Origin: Bacteroidia bacterium
GTDB lineage: Bacteria > Bacteroidota > Bacteroidia > Bacteroidales > Prolixibacteraceae
Length of the DNA: 64,000 nt
Reading direction: 5' to 3'
Assembly: GCA_026391315.1 (NCBI GenBank)
Contig: JAPLDT010000030.1
Location: 1-64,000, forward strand
Within the stretch, counting starts at the first letter, position 1; the number at the start of each line of letters is the position of its first letter. Below, piece after piece: positions 17,508 through 25,919 of this stretch. The notes under the pieces were generated by a model. That model was not told the origin of the DNA. It saw only the letters and a list, made by a program, of their open reading frames with translations, and searched no databases. A program made the position numbers and the translations under genes.

Positions 17508-18836
17508 CTATTTTGCTATTTTTTTAGCATACTTCGTCCGGATGATGATGGATAGGGCAACGAAGGCAAAGATCAGGATAACCGGCAATACGGACATGTT
17601 CCGCAAGGTGATCTGCGGTCCGGAAGTCTCAATCGACTTACCCATGATGGGCAATACCATCGATGTAGCGACAAATCCTGCCCCTCCGAGTATGGACATT
17701 CCCAGTGCGCCACTTTGCGGAATGTATTCGGAAGCCACCCCGATCATGGTTGGCCAGAAATAACAAACGCCAACAGCAAAAACTGCTGCGGATAACAATG
17801 TCATGGCTGCCCCGTTGGCCACGCTCAGCAGCAGCAGTCCTATCGTAGCTATCACGGCTGAGCTCAGCAATACTCCGGTCGGATTCAAACGATGGACCAA
17901 CCCACCGGCAAAAAACCTTCCTACGGCCATAATGCCAGTCACTACCACCAGGATAATCATCGGGCTTATCCCGTTGGTTTGCAACAAGGCATTGATCCAC
18001 TGGGTGGTTCCCAGCTCTGTGGAAGCAGTCAGCAACATACAGAACAAAACCAGGGGAAAGAGCAGGAAAATCTTGTTAACCAATCTACCTTCGATGATGA
18101 CCAGGACTACGATCACCGCTACCGCGATATAGGGGTAGATGCTCTGGAAATTGATCTTCAGCGAGGGCACAGAGGCAAAAAAGATCATCAAAACGACTGT
18201 TGCAATGATGGTAAAGGGAGCGCCCACGTTTCGCAGCATCTCCTTGTAGGTCACCCCGCTTGAAACCCGTTCCGTTTCAGGAATCTGCTGTCCCCAGAAG
18301 ATATATCCGTAAATGGCCAGCGGAATAAACAAAAGACTAACCAGGATCTCCCAGCGAAGTCCGATCAGGTCCATCAGTAACCAGGCTAACACACCTCCAA
18401 TCACAATTCCGCCGGGGAACCACACGTGAAAACGATTCAGCATCTTGGTCTTCTTTTCCGGAAACAAGGTGGATACCAGAGGATTACATGCTGCCTCCAC
18501 GCTTCCGTTTCCCAAACCGATGAATACATTGGCAATAAAGAGAGAGATCATGCTATTGGCGAAAAGCAGCAAAATGATTCCAACCAGGTGCAGCCCAAAG
18601 GCCATCCTCAGAATATTCTTGGTCTTGACGATATCGATGATGAAACCACCCAAAAACATGGCAACGGCAAATCCCCAGAAAGCCGGACCAAAGGCATATC
18701 CGATCTGCTCCTTGGTCAATCCATAATCGGTTGTAAATACACCTTCGATTTTTGCCCGAATGGCAAAGGTCATCGCTGTTACCAATAAAGCCAGGCAACT
18801 TGCTACAAAGAGTCGCTTTTGATTTACATTTTCCAT
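17508..18836 (-). CDS. MFS sugar/uronate importer
   Basis: The 442-residue protein is a 12-helix major facilitator, with amphipathic breaks at RAKIEGVF near residue 28 and FHVWFPGG near residue 139, and the ELGTTQWINALL segment typical of FucP/NagP-like sugar transporters. It sits in the inner membrane. It is the last gene of a co-directional set with kdgA, kdgK, kduD and kduI, so the probable substrate is an unsaturated or keto-deoxy uronate from pectin. The substrate is inferred from context only. Confidence 0.85.
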   Translation of the reverse strand: MENVNQKRLFVASCLALLVTAMTFAIRAKIEGVFTTDYGLTKEQIGYAFGPAFWGFAVAMFLGGFIIDIVKTKNILRMAFGLHLVGIILLLFANSMISLFIANVFIGLGNGSVEAACNPLVSTLFPEKKTKMLNRFHVWFPGGIVIGGVLAWLLMDLIGLRWEILVSLLFIPLAIYGYIFWGQQIPETERVSSGVTYKEMLRNVGAPFTIIATVVLMIFFASVPSLKINFQSIYPYIAVAVIVVLVIIEGRLVNKIFLLFPLVLFCMLLTASTELGTTQWINALLQTNGISPMIILVVVTGIMAVGRFFAGGLVHRLNPTGVLLSSAVIATIGLLLLSVANGAAMTLLSAAVFAVGVCYFWPTMIGVASEYIPQSGALGMSILGGAGFVATSMVLPIMGKSIETSGPQITLRNMSVLPVILIFAFVALSIIIRTKYAKKIAK

Positions 18837-18918
18837 AAGTTACATTTTGAAAGGTAAGTAGTCTGAAAAAAAAATTAGCTGACTGTAAATATAAAAAAAA
18901 ATGATTTTGAAAGTGGTG

Positions 18919-19080
18919 AAATGAAATAGATTAGAATAGGAAATAGGTTGAAATAAGTAGAAATAGGTTGAAATAAATAGAAATAGGTAGATTTGGGAGG
19001 CTGCGTTCGATCCTAGCCCCCTTGTTTCAATCTATTTCCACTTATTTCAACCTATTTCTACTTACCTCTACCTATTTCTT
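18919..19080. repeat. Intergenic inverted repeat built of GAAATAGGT words
   Basis: The left arm (about 18919-18991) is a degenerate array of AATAGGTTGAAATA words. The right arm (about 19023-19079) holds the complementary CTATTTC/TTTCAACC words and runs into the last codons of kdgA. It can form a long imperfect hairpin in the transcript between kdgA and the transporter gene. Confidence 0.75.
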
Positions 19081-19742
19081 ATTTCCGCTACTATCGCAAT
19101 CGCCTCCATGACCTTTTGTTCAATGAATCCATAATCACCAGAGGCAATCACTTCAGCTGGAGTCAATTGCGAACCCAATCCGACACATGCAACACCGGCA
19201 TTGAACCAGGCTTCCAGATTTTCCCTGTCGGGGGATACGCCGCCGGAGGGCATGATGCTCGTCCAGGGACATGGAGCCAGAACGGCTTTCACGAAAGAGG
19301 GTCCGCCAACCTCCTTACCAGGAAAGATCTTGACAATCTCGCAGCCAAGCTCTTCGGCCAGATTGATCTCCGAAAGGGAACCGCAGCCCGGCATCCAGAC
19401 AATTTTTCGCCTATTGCATACTTTGGCCATATCGGGGTTCAGGCTTGGGGAGACAATGAAATTAGCCCCCAGCTGGATGTAAAGGGCTGCCGTGGCGGAG
19501 TCGACCACTGAACCAACACCCATGATCATCTCGGGACATTCGCCGGCACACCATTTGTTCACCTCGGCAAATACTTCATGGGCAAAATCTCCCCGGTTGG
19601 TGAATTCGAAAACCCTCGCGCCACCAGCATAACAGGCTTTCACAACATTTTTTACAATTGCCGCATCCTTGTGGTAATACAGGGGAACGATGCCTGTCCC
19701 GACAAGCGTGTTGAGAACCTTTAATCTTTTAAAACGTGCCAT
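19068..19742 (-). CDS. kdgA: 2-keto-3-deoxy-6-phosphogluconate aldolase
   Basis: The 224-residue class I aldolase of the KDPG/KHG family splits 2-keto-3-deoxy-6-phosphogluconate into pyruvate and glyceraldehyde 3-phosphate. Family motifs are VFEFTNRGDFA, MGVGSVVDSATA, FIVSPSLNPDMA, the Schiff-base lysine segment EIVKIFPG and the phosphate-binding MPSGGVSPD. The product enters glycolysis in the cytoplasm. It follows kdgK in the transcript, and the two catalyse consecutive steps. Confidence 0.93.
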   Translation of the reverse strand: MARFKRLKVLNTLVGTGIVPLYYHKDAAIVKNVVKACYAGGARVFEFTNRGDFAHEVFAEVNKWCAGECPEMIMGVGSVVDSATAALYIQLGANFIVSPSLNPDMAKVCNRRKIVWMPGCGSLSEINLAEELGCEIVKIFPGKEVGGPSFVKAVLAPCPWTSIMPSGGVSPDRENLEAWFNAGVACVGLGSQLTPAEVIASGDYGFIEQKVMEAIAIVAEIRNR

Positions 19743-19749
19743 AGGAATA

Positions 19750-19905
19750 ATGTGAAAATGTGAAAATGTGAAAATGTGAAAATTGGTACGAAATTATTGA
19801 ATTGTTCTGCTATTTGGGTAAAAAAAATGTGTTTTTCATGAGTAAATGTAAATATTTCACAAATGCTAATTTCCACATTTTTACATTTCCCAATTTTCAC
19901 ATTTG
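19750..19905. repeat. Intergenic inverted repeat built of GTGAAAAT words
   Basis: Four copies of TGTGAAAA at 19750-19785 face a complementary array (CACATTTTTACATTTCCC, TTTTCACATTTG) at about 19857-19905, just before the kdgK stop codon. The same word recurs in the repeat at 37421-37482. Confidence 0.75.
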
Positions 19906-19907
19906 CT

Positions 19908-20942
19908 TTAGCGGGAAACGCGGCCGGAGGAGTCGCCTCCCATCAGCTTTTCGACTTCGAAGACAGTAACGCGATTGTAGTCGCCGTAGATGGTATGCTT
20001 CAGACAAGAAGCGGCTACCGCGAAATCCAGTGCAGCCTGAAGATCATCACGGTAGGTGAGTAACCCATAGATTAATCCGCCCATAAACGAATCGCCCCCG
20101 CCAACCCGGTCGACGATGTGGGTGATCTGATAGGTGGCAGATTTGTACAATTTCTTTCCATCATACAGGACTCCGCTCCACGAGTTGTGACTGGCGCTGA
20201 CCGATCCGCGCAGGGTGGTGATGACGGCTTTGCAACGGGGGAACTGTGCCATCACCTTTTGCGAAACAGAAAGATAAGCATCCGCCTCCACGTGACCGGC
20301 AGTTACATCCACTCCATCCGGATGGATATTTAACGCCGTGGCCGCATCCTCTTCGTTGCCCAAAATAACATCGCATCCTGCCACCAGCAAGGGCATTACT
20401 TCGTGCGCCTGCTTGCCGTATTTCCATAGATTTTTGCGGTAATTAAGATCGGTTGAGACCATGATGCCCCGTTCGTTGGCGGCATGGATGGCCTGGAGGC
20501 ATACATCGGCTGCTCCCTGTGAAATGGCGGGGGTAATGCCGGTCCAGTGAAACCAGGTAGCTCCTTCAAATACTTTGTTCCAGTCGATCATGCCGGTCTT
20601 GATCTCTGCAATAGACGAGCCGGAGCGATCGTAGATAACCTTGCTGGCCCGGCTTACGGAGCCTGCCTCCAGGAAGTAGATTCCCATGCGATCTCCGCCC
20701 CTGATAATTTCGGTCGTATCGACACCAAATCCCCGGAGCTCCCTGATGCAGGCATCCGCTATTTCATTTTTTGGTAACCGGGTGACAAATTTGGTAGCAA
20801 TGCCGTAATTGGCAAGTGAGACGGCCACATTGGCCTCTCCACCACCGTAAGTGGCACTCAGATTTCCGGATTGGCCGAAACGTTCAAACCCCGGGGTTGC
20901 CAGGCGCAGCATGACTTCGCCGAATGTGATTACTTTTTCCAT
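19908..20942 (-). CDS. kdgK: 2-keto-3-deoxygluconate kinase, PfkB family
   Basis: The 344-residue PfkB-type sugar kinase has the N-terminal signature GGGEANVAVSLANYG near residues 33-47 and the C-terminal signature VDRVGGGDSFMGGLIYG with the catalytic Asp in GGGDSF. It phosphorylates 2-keto-3-deoxygluconate to the substrate of KdgA. It lies between kduD (supplying its substrate) and kdgA (using its product) on the same strand, which decides between KDG kinase and other PfkB sugars. Confidence 0.92.
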   Translation of the reverse strand: MEKVITFGEVMLRLATPGFERFGQSGNLSATYGGGEANVAVSLANYGIATKFVTRLPKNEIADACIRELRGFGVDTTEIIRGGDRMGIYFLEAGSVSRASKVIYDRSGSSIAEIKTGMIDWNKVFEGATWFHWTGITPAISQGAADVCLQAIHAANERGIMVSTDLNYRKNLWKYGKQAHEVMPLLVAGCDVILGNEEDAATALNIHPDGVDVTAGHVEADAYLSVSQKVMAQFPRCKAVITTLRGSVSASHNSWSGVLYDGKKLYKSATYQITHIVDRVGGGDSFMGGLIYGLLTYRDDLQAALDFAVAASCLKHTIYGDYNRVTVFEVEKLMGGDSSGRVSR

Positions 20943-20992
20943 ATTTATAATTATTTTTTACCACGAAGGTCACAAAGGGTTTCTCAAAGGTC

Positions 20993-21802
20993 TCAAAGTG
21001 TTATTTCGTTTTCGCCTTTGACATAGCCAAAATTAGCCAAAATTCCGCCGTCTACATAGAGAACATGTCCGTTTACGAAATCGCTTGCTTTGGAAGCCAG
21101 GAAGAGTGCGGCATTGCCTACATCTTCAGGTTCGCCCCAGCGTCCGGCAGGTGTACGGGTCATCACCAGATCGTTGAAAGGATGACCATTCATCCTGATA
21201 TCGGCTGTTTGGGAAGTAGCAATATAGCCGGGACCAATCCCATTGATCTGGACATTGTACTTCGCCCACTCGCAGCACATGTTGGCAGTAAGCAGCTTGA
21301 GACCCCCCTTGGCTGATGCGTAAGCTGATACCGAATTGCGGCCATAGATACTCATCATTGAGCACATATTGATGATTTTACCGAAGCGGCGGGCAATCAT
21401 ACCGGGAGCGACGCGTTTGGCAACAATCAATGGGGCTACCAGGTCGATGTCGAGTACCAGCTTAAAATCACTGACAGCCATATCCAGAATGGGAACACGT
21501 TTGATAATTCCGGCATTGTTGACCAAAATATCAATCGGACCTACCTCTTTCTCAATGATTGTAATTCCTTTGTCGACGGCCACTTCGTTGGTGACATCAA
21601 AATTGAGGGTAAAGACCTCCAGGCCAACCTTGGCGTACACAATTTTACATGCTTCGAGTTTCTCGTCCGACAGGTCATTGACGCAAATTTTGGCGCCGGC
21701 TGCTCCCAGTGTCTGGGCAATGGCCATTCCGATACCGTGGGTACCACCGGTAATAAGGGCTACTTTCCCTGACAAATCAAATAAATCGTTCATAGTTTTC
21801 AT
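20993..21802 (-). CDS. kduD: 2-keto-3-deoxygluconate dehydrogenase (KduD), SDR family
   Basis: This 269-residue short-chain dehydrogenase has the dinucleotide motif TGGTHGIGMAIA, NNAG near residue 90, and the active-site pair in SAYASAKGG (Tyr and Lys). KduD reduces 2,5-diketo-3-deoxygluconate to 2-keto-3-deoxygluconate with NAD(P)H. The assignment rests on the SDR family together with the flanking kduI and kdgK genes. Confidence 0.92.
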   Translation of the reverse strand: MKTMNDLFDLSGKVALITGGTHGIGMAIAQTLGAAGAKICVNDLSDEKLEACKIVYAKVGLEVFTLNFDVTNEVAVDKGITIIEKEVGPIDILVNNAGIIKRVPILDMAVSDFKLVLDIDLVAPLIVAKRVAPGMIARRFGKIINMCSMMSIYGRNSVSAYASAKGGLKLLTANMCCEWAKYNVQINGIGPGYIATSQTADIRMNGHPFNDLVMTRTPAGRWGEPEDVGNAALFLASKASDFVNGHVLYVDGGILANFGYVKGENEITL

Positions 21803-21828
21803 ATTAAAGCAATAATGGGAATCAATTA

Positions 21829-21933
21829 AGATTACAGATTACAGATTACAGATTACAGATTACAAATTACAGATTACAAATTACAAATTATGGGAGAGCC
21901 AATTTTTAATCTGTAATTTTTAATTTTTAATTA
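21829..21933. repeat. Intergenic inverted repeat built of GATTACA words
   Basis: About seven copies of ATTACAGATTACAAATTAC-type words at 21829-21890 face complementary TTTTTAATCTGTAATTTTTAA words at 21901-21933, overlapping the kduI stop codon. Related words occur at 3178-3212, 55345-55370 and 62051-62128. Confidence 0.75.
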
Positions 21934-22773
21934 TCTCAGCTGGTTGGGTTGAACTACATCCATATCGGCATAGTCGAGGTTTTCTCCGGCCATTCCCCAA
22001 ATAAAAATGTAGTTTGCAGTTCCTGCGGCTGCGTGGATTGACCAGCTGGGAGAAATAACCGCCTGTTCGTTGACCATCCAGATGTGGCGGGTCTCCTGAG
22101 GCTGACCCATGAAATGGCAGACAGCCTGACCATCGGGCACATTGAAATAAAAGTAGACCTCCATCCTGCGGTTATGTGTGTGTGTCGGCATGGTGTTCCA
22201 TACGCTTCCCGGATTAAGTTCTGTCATACCCAACTGCAACTGACAGGTTTCGACCACCTTACTGATCAACAACTGATTGATCTGTCTTTCGTTAGATGTC
22301 AGCTGAGATCCCATTTGAAGGACATTCGCATCCTTTAGGGTTATGTGGCGGGTGGGAAGTTCTTTGTGAGCAGGTGTCGAACTCAGGTAAAAACGGGCGG
22401 GTTGATTCGCATTTTCTGAGCTAAAGAGAATTTTTTCGGATCCTTTACAAATGTAAAGTGCCTCTTTGAAATCCATGAAGTAATCTTTCCCATCAACTGA
22501 TACAGTTCCTCTGCCTCCGACATTGATGATTCCCAATTCGCGGCGGGAACAAAAGAAAGGAGCTTTGAGTGGTTCAATGGTGGTGAGTTCAAGAAAACCG
22601 GTCACCGGGACAGCTCCTCCGGCAATGTAGCGGTCGTAATGGGAATAGACAAGATGAATTTTATCTGCTTCCATTAATTTTTCAATCAGGAAATGTTCCC
22701 TGAGTTGTTGCGTATCGTAATGTTTAACATCGGATGGATGGGAAGCGAATCGTTCTTGGTAATGGATTGTCAT
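21931..22773 (-). CDS. kduI: 5-keto-4-deoxyuronate isomerase
   Basis: The 280-residue KduI-family cupin converts 5-keto-4-deoxyuronate to 2,5-diketo-3-deoxygluconate. Metal ligands are visible in MPTHTHNRRMEVYFYF (HxHxxxxxE) and in SPSWSIHAAAGTANYIFIWG, with the usual full length and the ending GENLDYADMDVV. It is the first gene of the kduI-kduD-kdgK-kdgA-MFS set and is divergent from the LacI regulator. Confidence 0.95.
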   Translation of the reverse strand: MTIHYQERFASHPSDVKHYDTQQLREHFLIEKLMEADKIHLVYSHYDRYIAGGAVPVTGFLELTTIEPLKAPFFCSRRELGIINVGGRGTVSVDGKDYFMDFKEALYICKGSEKILFSSENANQPARFYLSSTPAHKELPTRHITLKDANVLQMGSQLTSNERQINQLLISKVVETCQLQLGMTELNPGSVWNTMPTHTHNRRMEVYFYFNVPDGQAVCHFMGQPQETRHIWMVNEQAVISPSWSIHAAAGTANYIFIWGMAGENLDYADMDVVQPNQLR

Positions 22774-22806
22774 AGTTTTGGTTATTTATAAAGTATCTTT
22801 TTTGAT

Positions 22807-22961
22807 GAGTGAACTAGAGTGACTAAAGTGACTAAAGTACTTATGATATAATCTTGATTTGAACAAACTTCAGCAAAATTGAGCAATTAAATCTTAAGTA
22901 TTAACTGTTGGGAGTCCAAACTTTAGTAACTTTAGTTCACTCTAGTCATTTTAGTCACTTT
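22807..22961. repeat. Inverted repeat of GTGACTAAAGT words in the kduI leader
   Basis: The left arm at 22807-22842 and right arm at about 22920-22961 carry complementary ACTAAAGTGACT and AGTCACTTTAGT words. The predicted kduI promoter lies at 22971-23001, so this repeat would be inside a kduI 5' leader of about 190 nt. That is unlike the similar repeats found at gene ends. Confidence 0.7.
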
Positions 22962-22970
22962 CTTCCGGTA

Positions 22971-23010
22971 CAAATATAATTAGTTATTCACAATTGCGCA
23001 ATCGATTGCA
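22971..23010 (-). promoter_or_regulatory. kduI promoter with overlapping LacI-type operator
   Basis: On the minus strand a TTG (22999-23001) and a perfect -7 box TATATTTG (22971-22978) are separated by exactly 20 nt. The TTG lies within a palindrome TGCGCAATCGATTGCA (22995-23010, CG at the centre), the kind of site LacI-family proteins bind. A repressor bound there would block the kduI promoter, and the site is also 68 nt upstream of the regulator's own start codon. Confidence 0.65.
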
Positions 23011-23077
23011 TAAATATTTTTTATATTTGAAAATAAAATAAAATTATAGCCATATTTGTATCTCTTTTATAACAGAA

Positions 23078-24103
23078 ATGCATAAAAAATCAGAACCAAC
23101 CATTCATGATATTGCCAGAGAATTGAAAATCTCTGCTTCAACTGTTTCAAGGGCGCTGCAAAACAATCCGCGCATTAGTTTGAAAACCAGGGAGAGAATA
23201 ATCTCCTTGGCCGACAGTATGGGTTACAGACCCAACATCATGGCCTCCAATCTCCGAAACAAGAGATCGAACACCATCGGAATCGTCGTACCACTCATCA
23301 ACCGCTATTTCTTCTCAGCCGTCATCAGTGGCGTGGAAGAGGTGGCCTTTAAGGCTGGTTACAACGTAGTAATCTCCCAGTCGAACGACCTTGCCAACAA
23401 AGAGATCTCTATCGTTCACTCAATGTTTGCCAACAGGGTTGACGGACTGATCATCTCCATTGCCATGCAGCCGACCAATTACGAACATTTGAAAATATTC
23501 AGAAAGAAGAACATTCCTTTGGTGTTTTTCGACCGTACCGTTGCTGAAATCGACACCAACAAAATTGTAGTGGATGATTTTATGGGCGGTTTCAGGGTCA
23601 CCCAACACCTAATTGAACAGGGTTACAAACGCATTGGTCACATGGCCGGACCTCAGAATCTGCAAACTTATCTGGACCGAAAGAACGGATATATTGAAGC
23701 GCTTTCGAAAAACGGCATTTCTTATGATGAATCCCTGGTCATTAACAATTCCCTCACCACTGAAGATGGCGTAAATGCCGTTCAGTACCTGATGAATCTC
23801 CCCAATCCTCCAGATGCCATATTCTGTGGCAACGACACCACCGCCCTAAGTTCAATGATCTACCTTCGCGACAAAGGGATTAGGATTCCAGAGGATTTTG
23901 GGATTGTTGGATTCAGTAATGAACCATTTTCCAAAGTGGTATCCCCTTCTATTTCGACGATTGCACAACCCGGATTTTTGATGGGACAGAAAGCAGCAGA
24001 GCTGATATTAAATCAAATTGAACACAAGGAAAAGAGCTTCAAGACGCTTGTTCTTCCTACCGAATTGATTGTCAGGGAGTCGTCGAACAGAAAAAAGGTA
24101 TAA
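23078..24103 (+). CDS. LacI-family transcriptional regulator of the galacturonide genes
   Basis: The 341-residue protein has an N-terminal helix-turn-helix (TIHDIARELKISASTVSRAL) and hinge (MGYRPNIMASNLR), followed by a periplasmic-binding-protein-like sensor domain with IGIVVPLINRYFF, VFFDRT and GIVGFSNEPFSKVVSPSIST. Such proteins repress sugar genes and release DNA on binding a pathway intermediate, which here may be a keto-deoxygluconate. It is divergent from kduI and convergent with the GH28 gene. Confidence 0.9.
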   Translation: MHKKSEPTIHDIARELKISASTVSRALQNNPRISLKTRERIISLADSMGYRPNIMASNLRNKRSNTIGIVVPLINRYFFSAVISGVEEVAFKAGYNVVISQSNDLANKEISIVHSMFANRVDGLIISIAMQPTNYEHLKIFRKKNIPLVFFDRTVAEIDTNKIVVDDFMGGFRVTQHLIEQGYKRIGHMAGPQNLQTYLDRKNGYIEALSKNGISYDESLVINNSLTTEDGVNAVQYLMNLPNPPDAIFCGNDTTALSSMIYLRDKGIRIPEDFGIVGFSNEPFSKVVSPSISTIAQPGFLMGQKAAELILNQIEHKEKSFKTLVLPTELIVRESSNRKKV

Positions 24104-24139
24104 TACTTTCCTTTTTCAGTTAAAATACCAAATAGTCTG

Positions 24140-24173
24140 GAATAATTGAATTTTAAACAGCTCTCAATTATTC
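24140..24173. terminator. Bidirectional hairpin between LacI and GH28 genes
   Basis: GAATAATTGA at 24140-24149 pairs with TCAATTATTC at 24164-24173. It separates two convergent genes and overlaps the GH28 stop codon. Confidence 0.55.
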
Positions 24174-25862
24174 AATCAATTTAACAGCATTCGCTGGCAC
24201 ATCTTTATCCACTATCATCTGTTTTTCCGGTTCCAGGATACCTGAATTTTTCAACTTCACATTTTCTGTTTTTGATCCGGAAAAGTGGAACAACAGATTT
24301 GTGGCTGCCGGATATTTAAATCCATCCAACACAACATTGCGGCTATTTTTAAAATCCAGCGCTGGCATCTTTTTAGTTGACATAGACAAATTTTCGATTT
24401 TGATTCCATTTGCATCTTCACACGTCAATCCAATATTTGACTCCATCCTGATATTCTCAAGTGTTATATTTTCAAGATTCATCTCTGGCAAGCCTTTAAG
24501 AAAAATCCCCTGAAGGGCTCCTTTGCAATTGATATCCCTGATGGTAATATTTTTGAATTGGGGGGTTTCTTCCGAAACAGCAGGAATGGCCGTCTCCTTG
24601 TTGGTATCACCATCGTCCAATGCTTCAGATGCAGATTTACCTCCGTAGAACAGATCGAAAGAGATGGCTTGCGCCGGAATGTTGATCATTTCGATGTTGG
24701 AAATGAAGATGTTTTCCACTACCCCACCCCTTCCACGGTTGCTTTTGAAACGCAATCCAACATCAGTTCCAATAAAGGTGCAATTCGAAACATGCACATT
24801 TTTTACTCCGCCCGACATCTCACTGCCAATGGTCACCCCACCATGACCATGGTAAACCACACAATTTTTGATGATCAGATTTTCGTTGGGGATGCCACGG
24901 TCGCGACCCTCTTCGTCTTTGCCTGATTTGATGCAAATTGCATCGTCGCCTACATCAAAATTGCTATCATAAACCAGACTGTTTTTGCAGGACTCGATGT
25001 CGATCCCATCTCCGTTTTGAGAATACCACGGATTCTTTACCGTAGTGTTACGCACTGTTAAGTCCTCACATAGAAGTGGATGAATGCACCATGCAGGTGA
25101 ATTCTGAAAAGTTGGGCCATCAATCAGCACCTTCTTGCAGGAGACCAAACTAATCATCACAGGCCTGAGAAAATCGCGTATTTTTTCAAATTCGGCCTGG
25201 GTCTTAAGCTGGCGTGGGACGTTCATTTCAGCAATCTTTTCTCCTGCCCTGAATTGCTCGGATGGATACCATGTCTTGCCATTTTCGCTCAACAGTCCTC
25301 CCGATGCAACCACCTTTTTCCATTGCGCCTCAGTTAATTTCTCCTTTTTGACGGCTCTCCAGACATCCCCTGAACCATCCAGGACGCCCTTACCCGTGAT
25401 GGCGATATTTTCGAGATTTCTGCCATTTACCGGAGAAGTACAACGGTAGGTATTGTACCCTTCAAAATTGGTGCTGACCAACGGATACAAATTTTTATCA
25501 GGAGAAAACAGGATCAGCGCACCTGCCTCGGTGTACAATTCGATGTTGCTTTTCAATGTGATAGGTCCTGTAAACCAAGTGCCCCGTGGTACTACGACCC
25601 TTCCTCCTCCCTTTTTTGAAAGGGCATCAATGGCCTTTGCAAAGGCATCAGTGCAAAGCGCCTGACCGCCCCTGACGGCGCCAAATTCTACAATCGAAAC
25701 TGAATTGGCAGGGATAACAGGTTCTTTAACCTGTGGCATTTTGAATTCAATTCCCTTGTACAAATCGGAAGTTCTGCTCTTTTGTGATTCAGGCTGCGAG
25801 ATTGCGGCATTTGACACAAGAATCACTGCCGAAAGTGTAAGGAAAGATTTAAATGTTTTCAT
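24168..25862 (-). CDS. Secreted GH28 polygalacturonase
   Basis: From the ATG at 25862 the protein is 564 residues with a Sec signal peptide (MKTFKSFLTLSAVILVSNAA). This start is preferred to an upstream one that would put charged and bulky residues ahead of the signal. The parallel beta-helix carries the GH28 motifs: NGDGIDIES, VGDDAICIKSG with paired Asp, GHGGVTIGSE and LRFKSNRGRGG. It hydrolyses alpha-1,4-galacturonosyl links in pectin in the periplasm or outside the cell. It follows the GH105-PL10 gene by 57 nt on the same strand. Confidence 0.93.
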   Translation of the reverse strand: MKTFKSFLTLSAVILVSNAAISQPESQKSRTSDLYKGIEFKMPQVKEPVIPANSVSIVEFGAVRGGQALCTDAFAKAIDALSKKGGGRVVVPRGTWFTGPITLKSNIELYTEAGALILFSPDKNLYPLVSTNFEGYNTYRCTSPVNGRNLENIAITGKGVLDGSGDVWRAVKKEKLTEAQWKKVVASGGLLSENGKTWYPSEQFRAGEKIAEMNVPRQLKTQAEFEKIRDFLRPVMISLVSCKKVLIDGPTFQNSPAWCIHPLLCEDLTVRNTTVKNPWYSQNGDGIDIESCKNSLVYDSNFDVGDDAICIKSGKDEEGRDRGIPNENLIIKNCVVYHGHGGVTIGSEMSGGVKNVHVSNCTFIGTDVGLRFKSNRGRGGVVENIFISNIEMINIPAQAISFDLFYGGKSASEALDDGDTNKETAIPAVSEETPQFKNITIRDINCKGALQGIFLKGLPEMNLENITLENIRMESNIGLTCEDANGIKIENLSMSTKKMPALDFKNSRNVVLDGFKYPAATNLLFHFSGSKTENVKLKNSGILEPEKQMIVDKDVPANAVKLIE

Positions 25863-25919
25863 TATTAGAATAATACGAATATAAAACCATGGATCGAACA
25901 ACCAGAAAGAATGGGAAGG

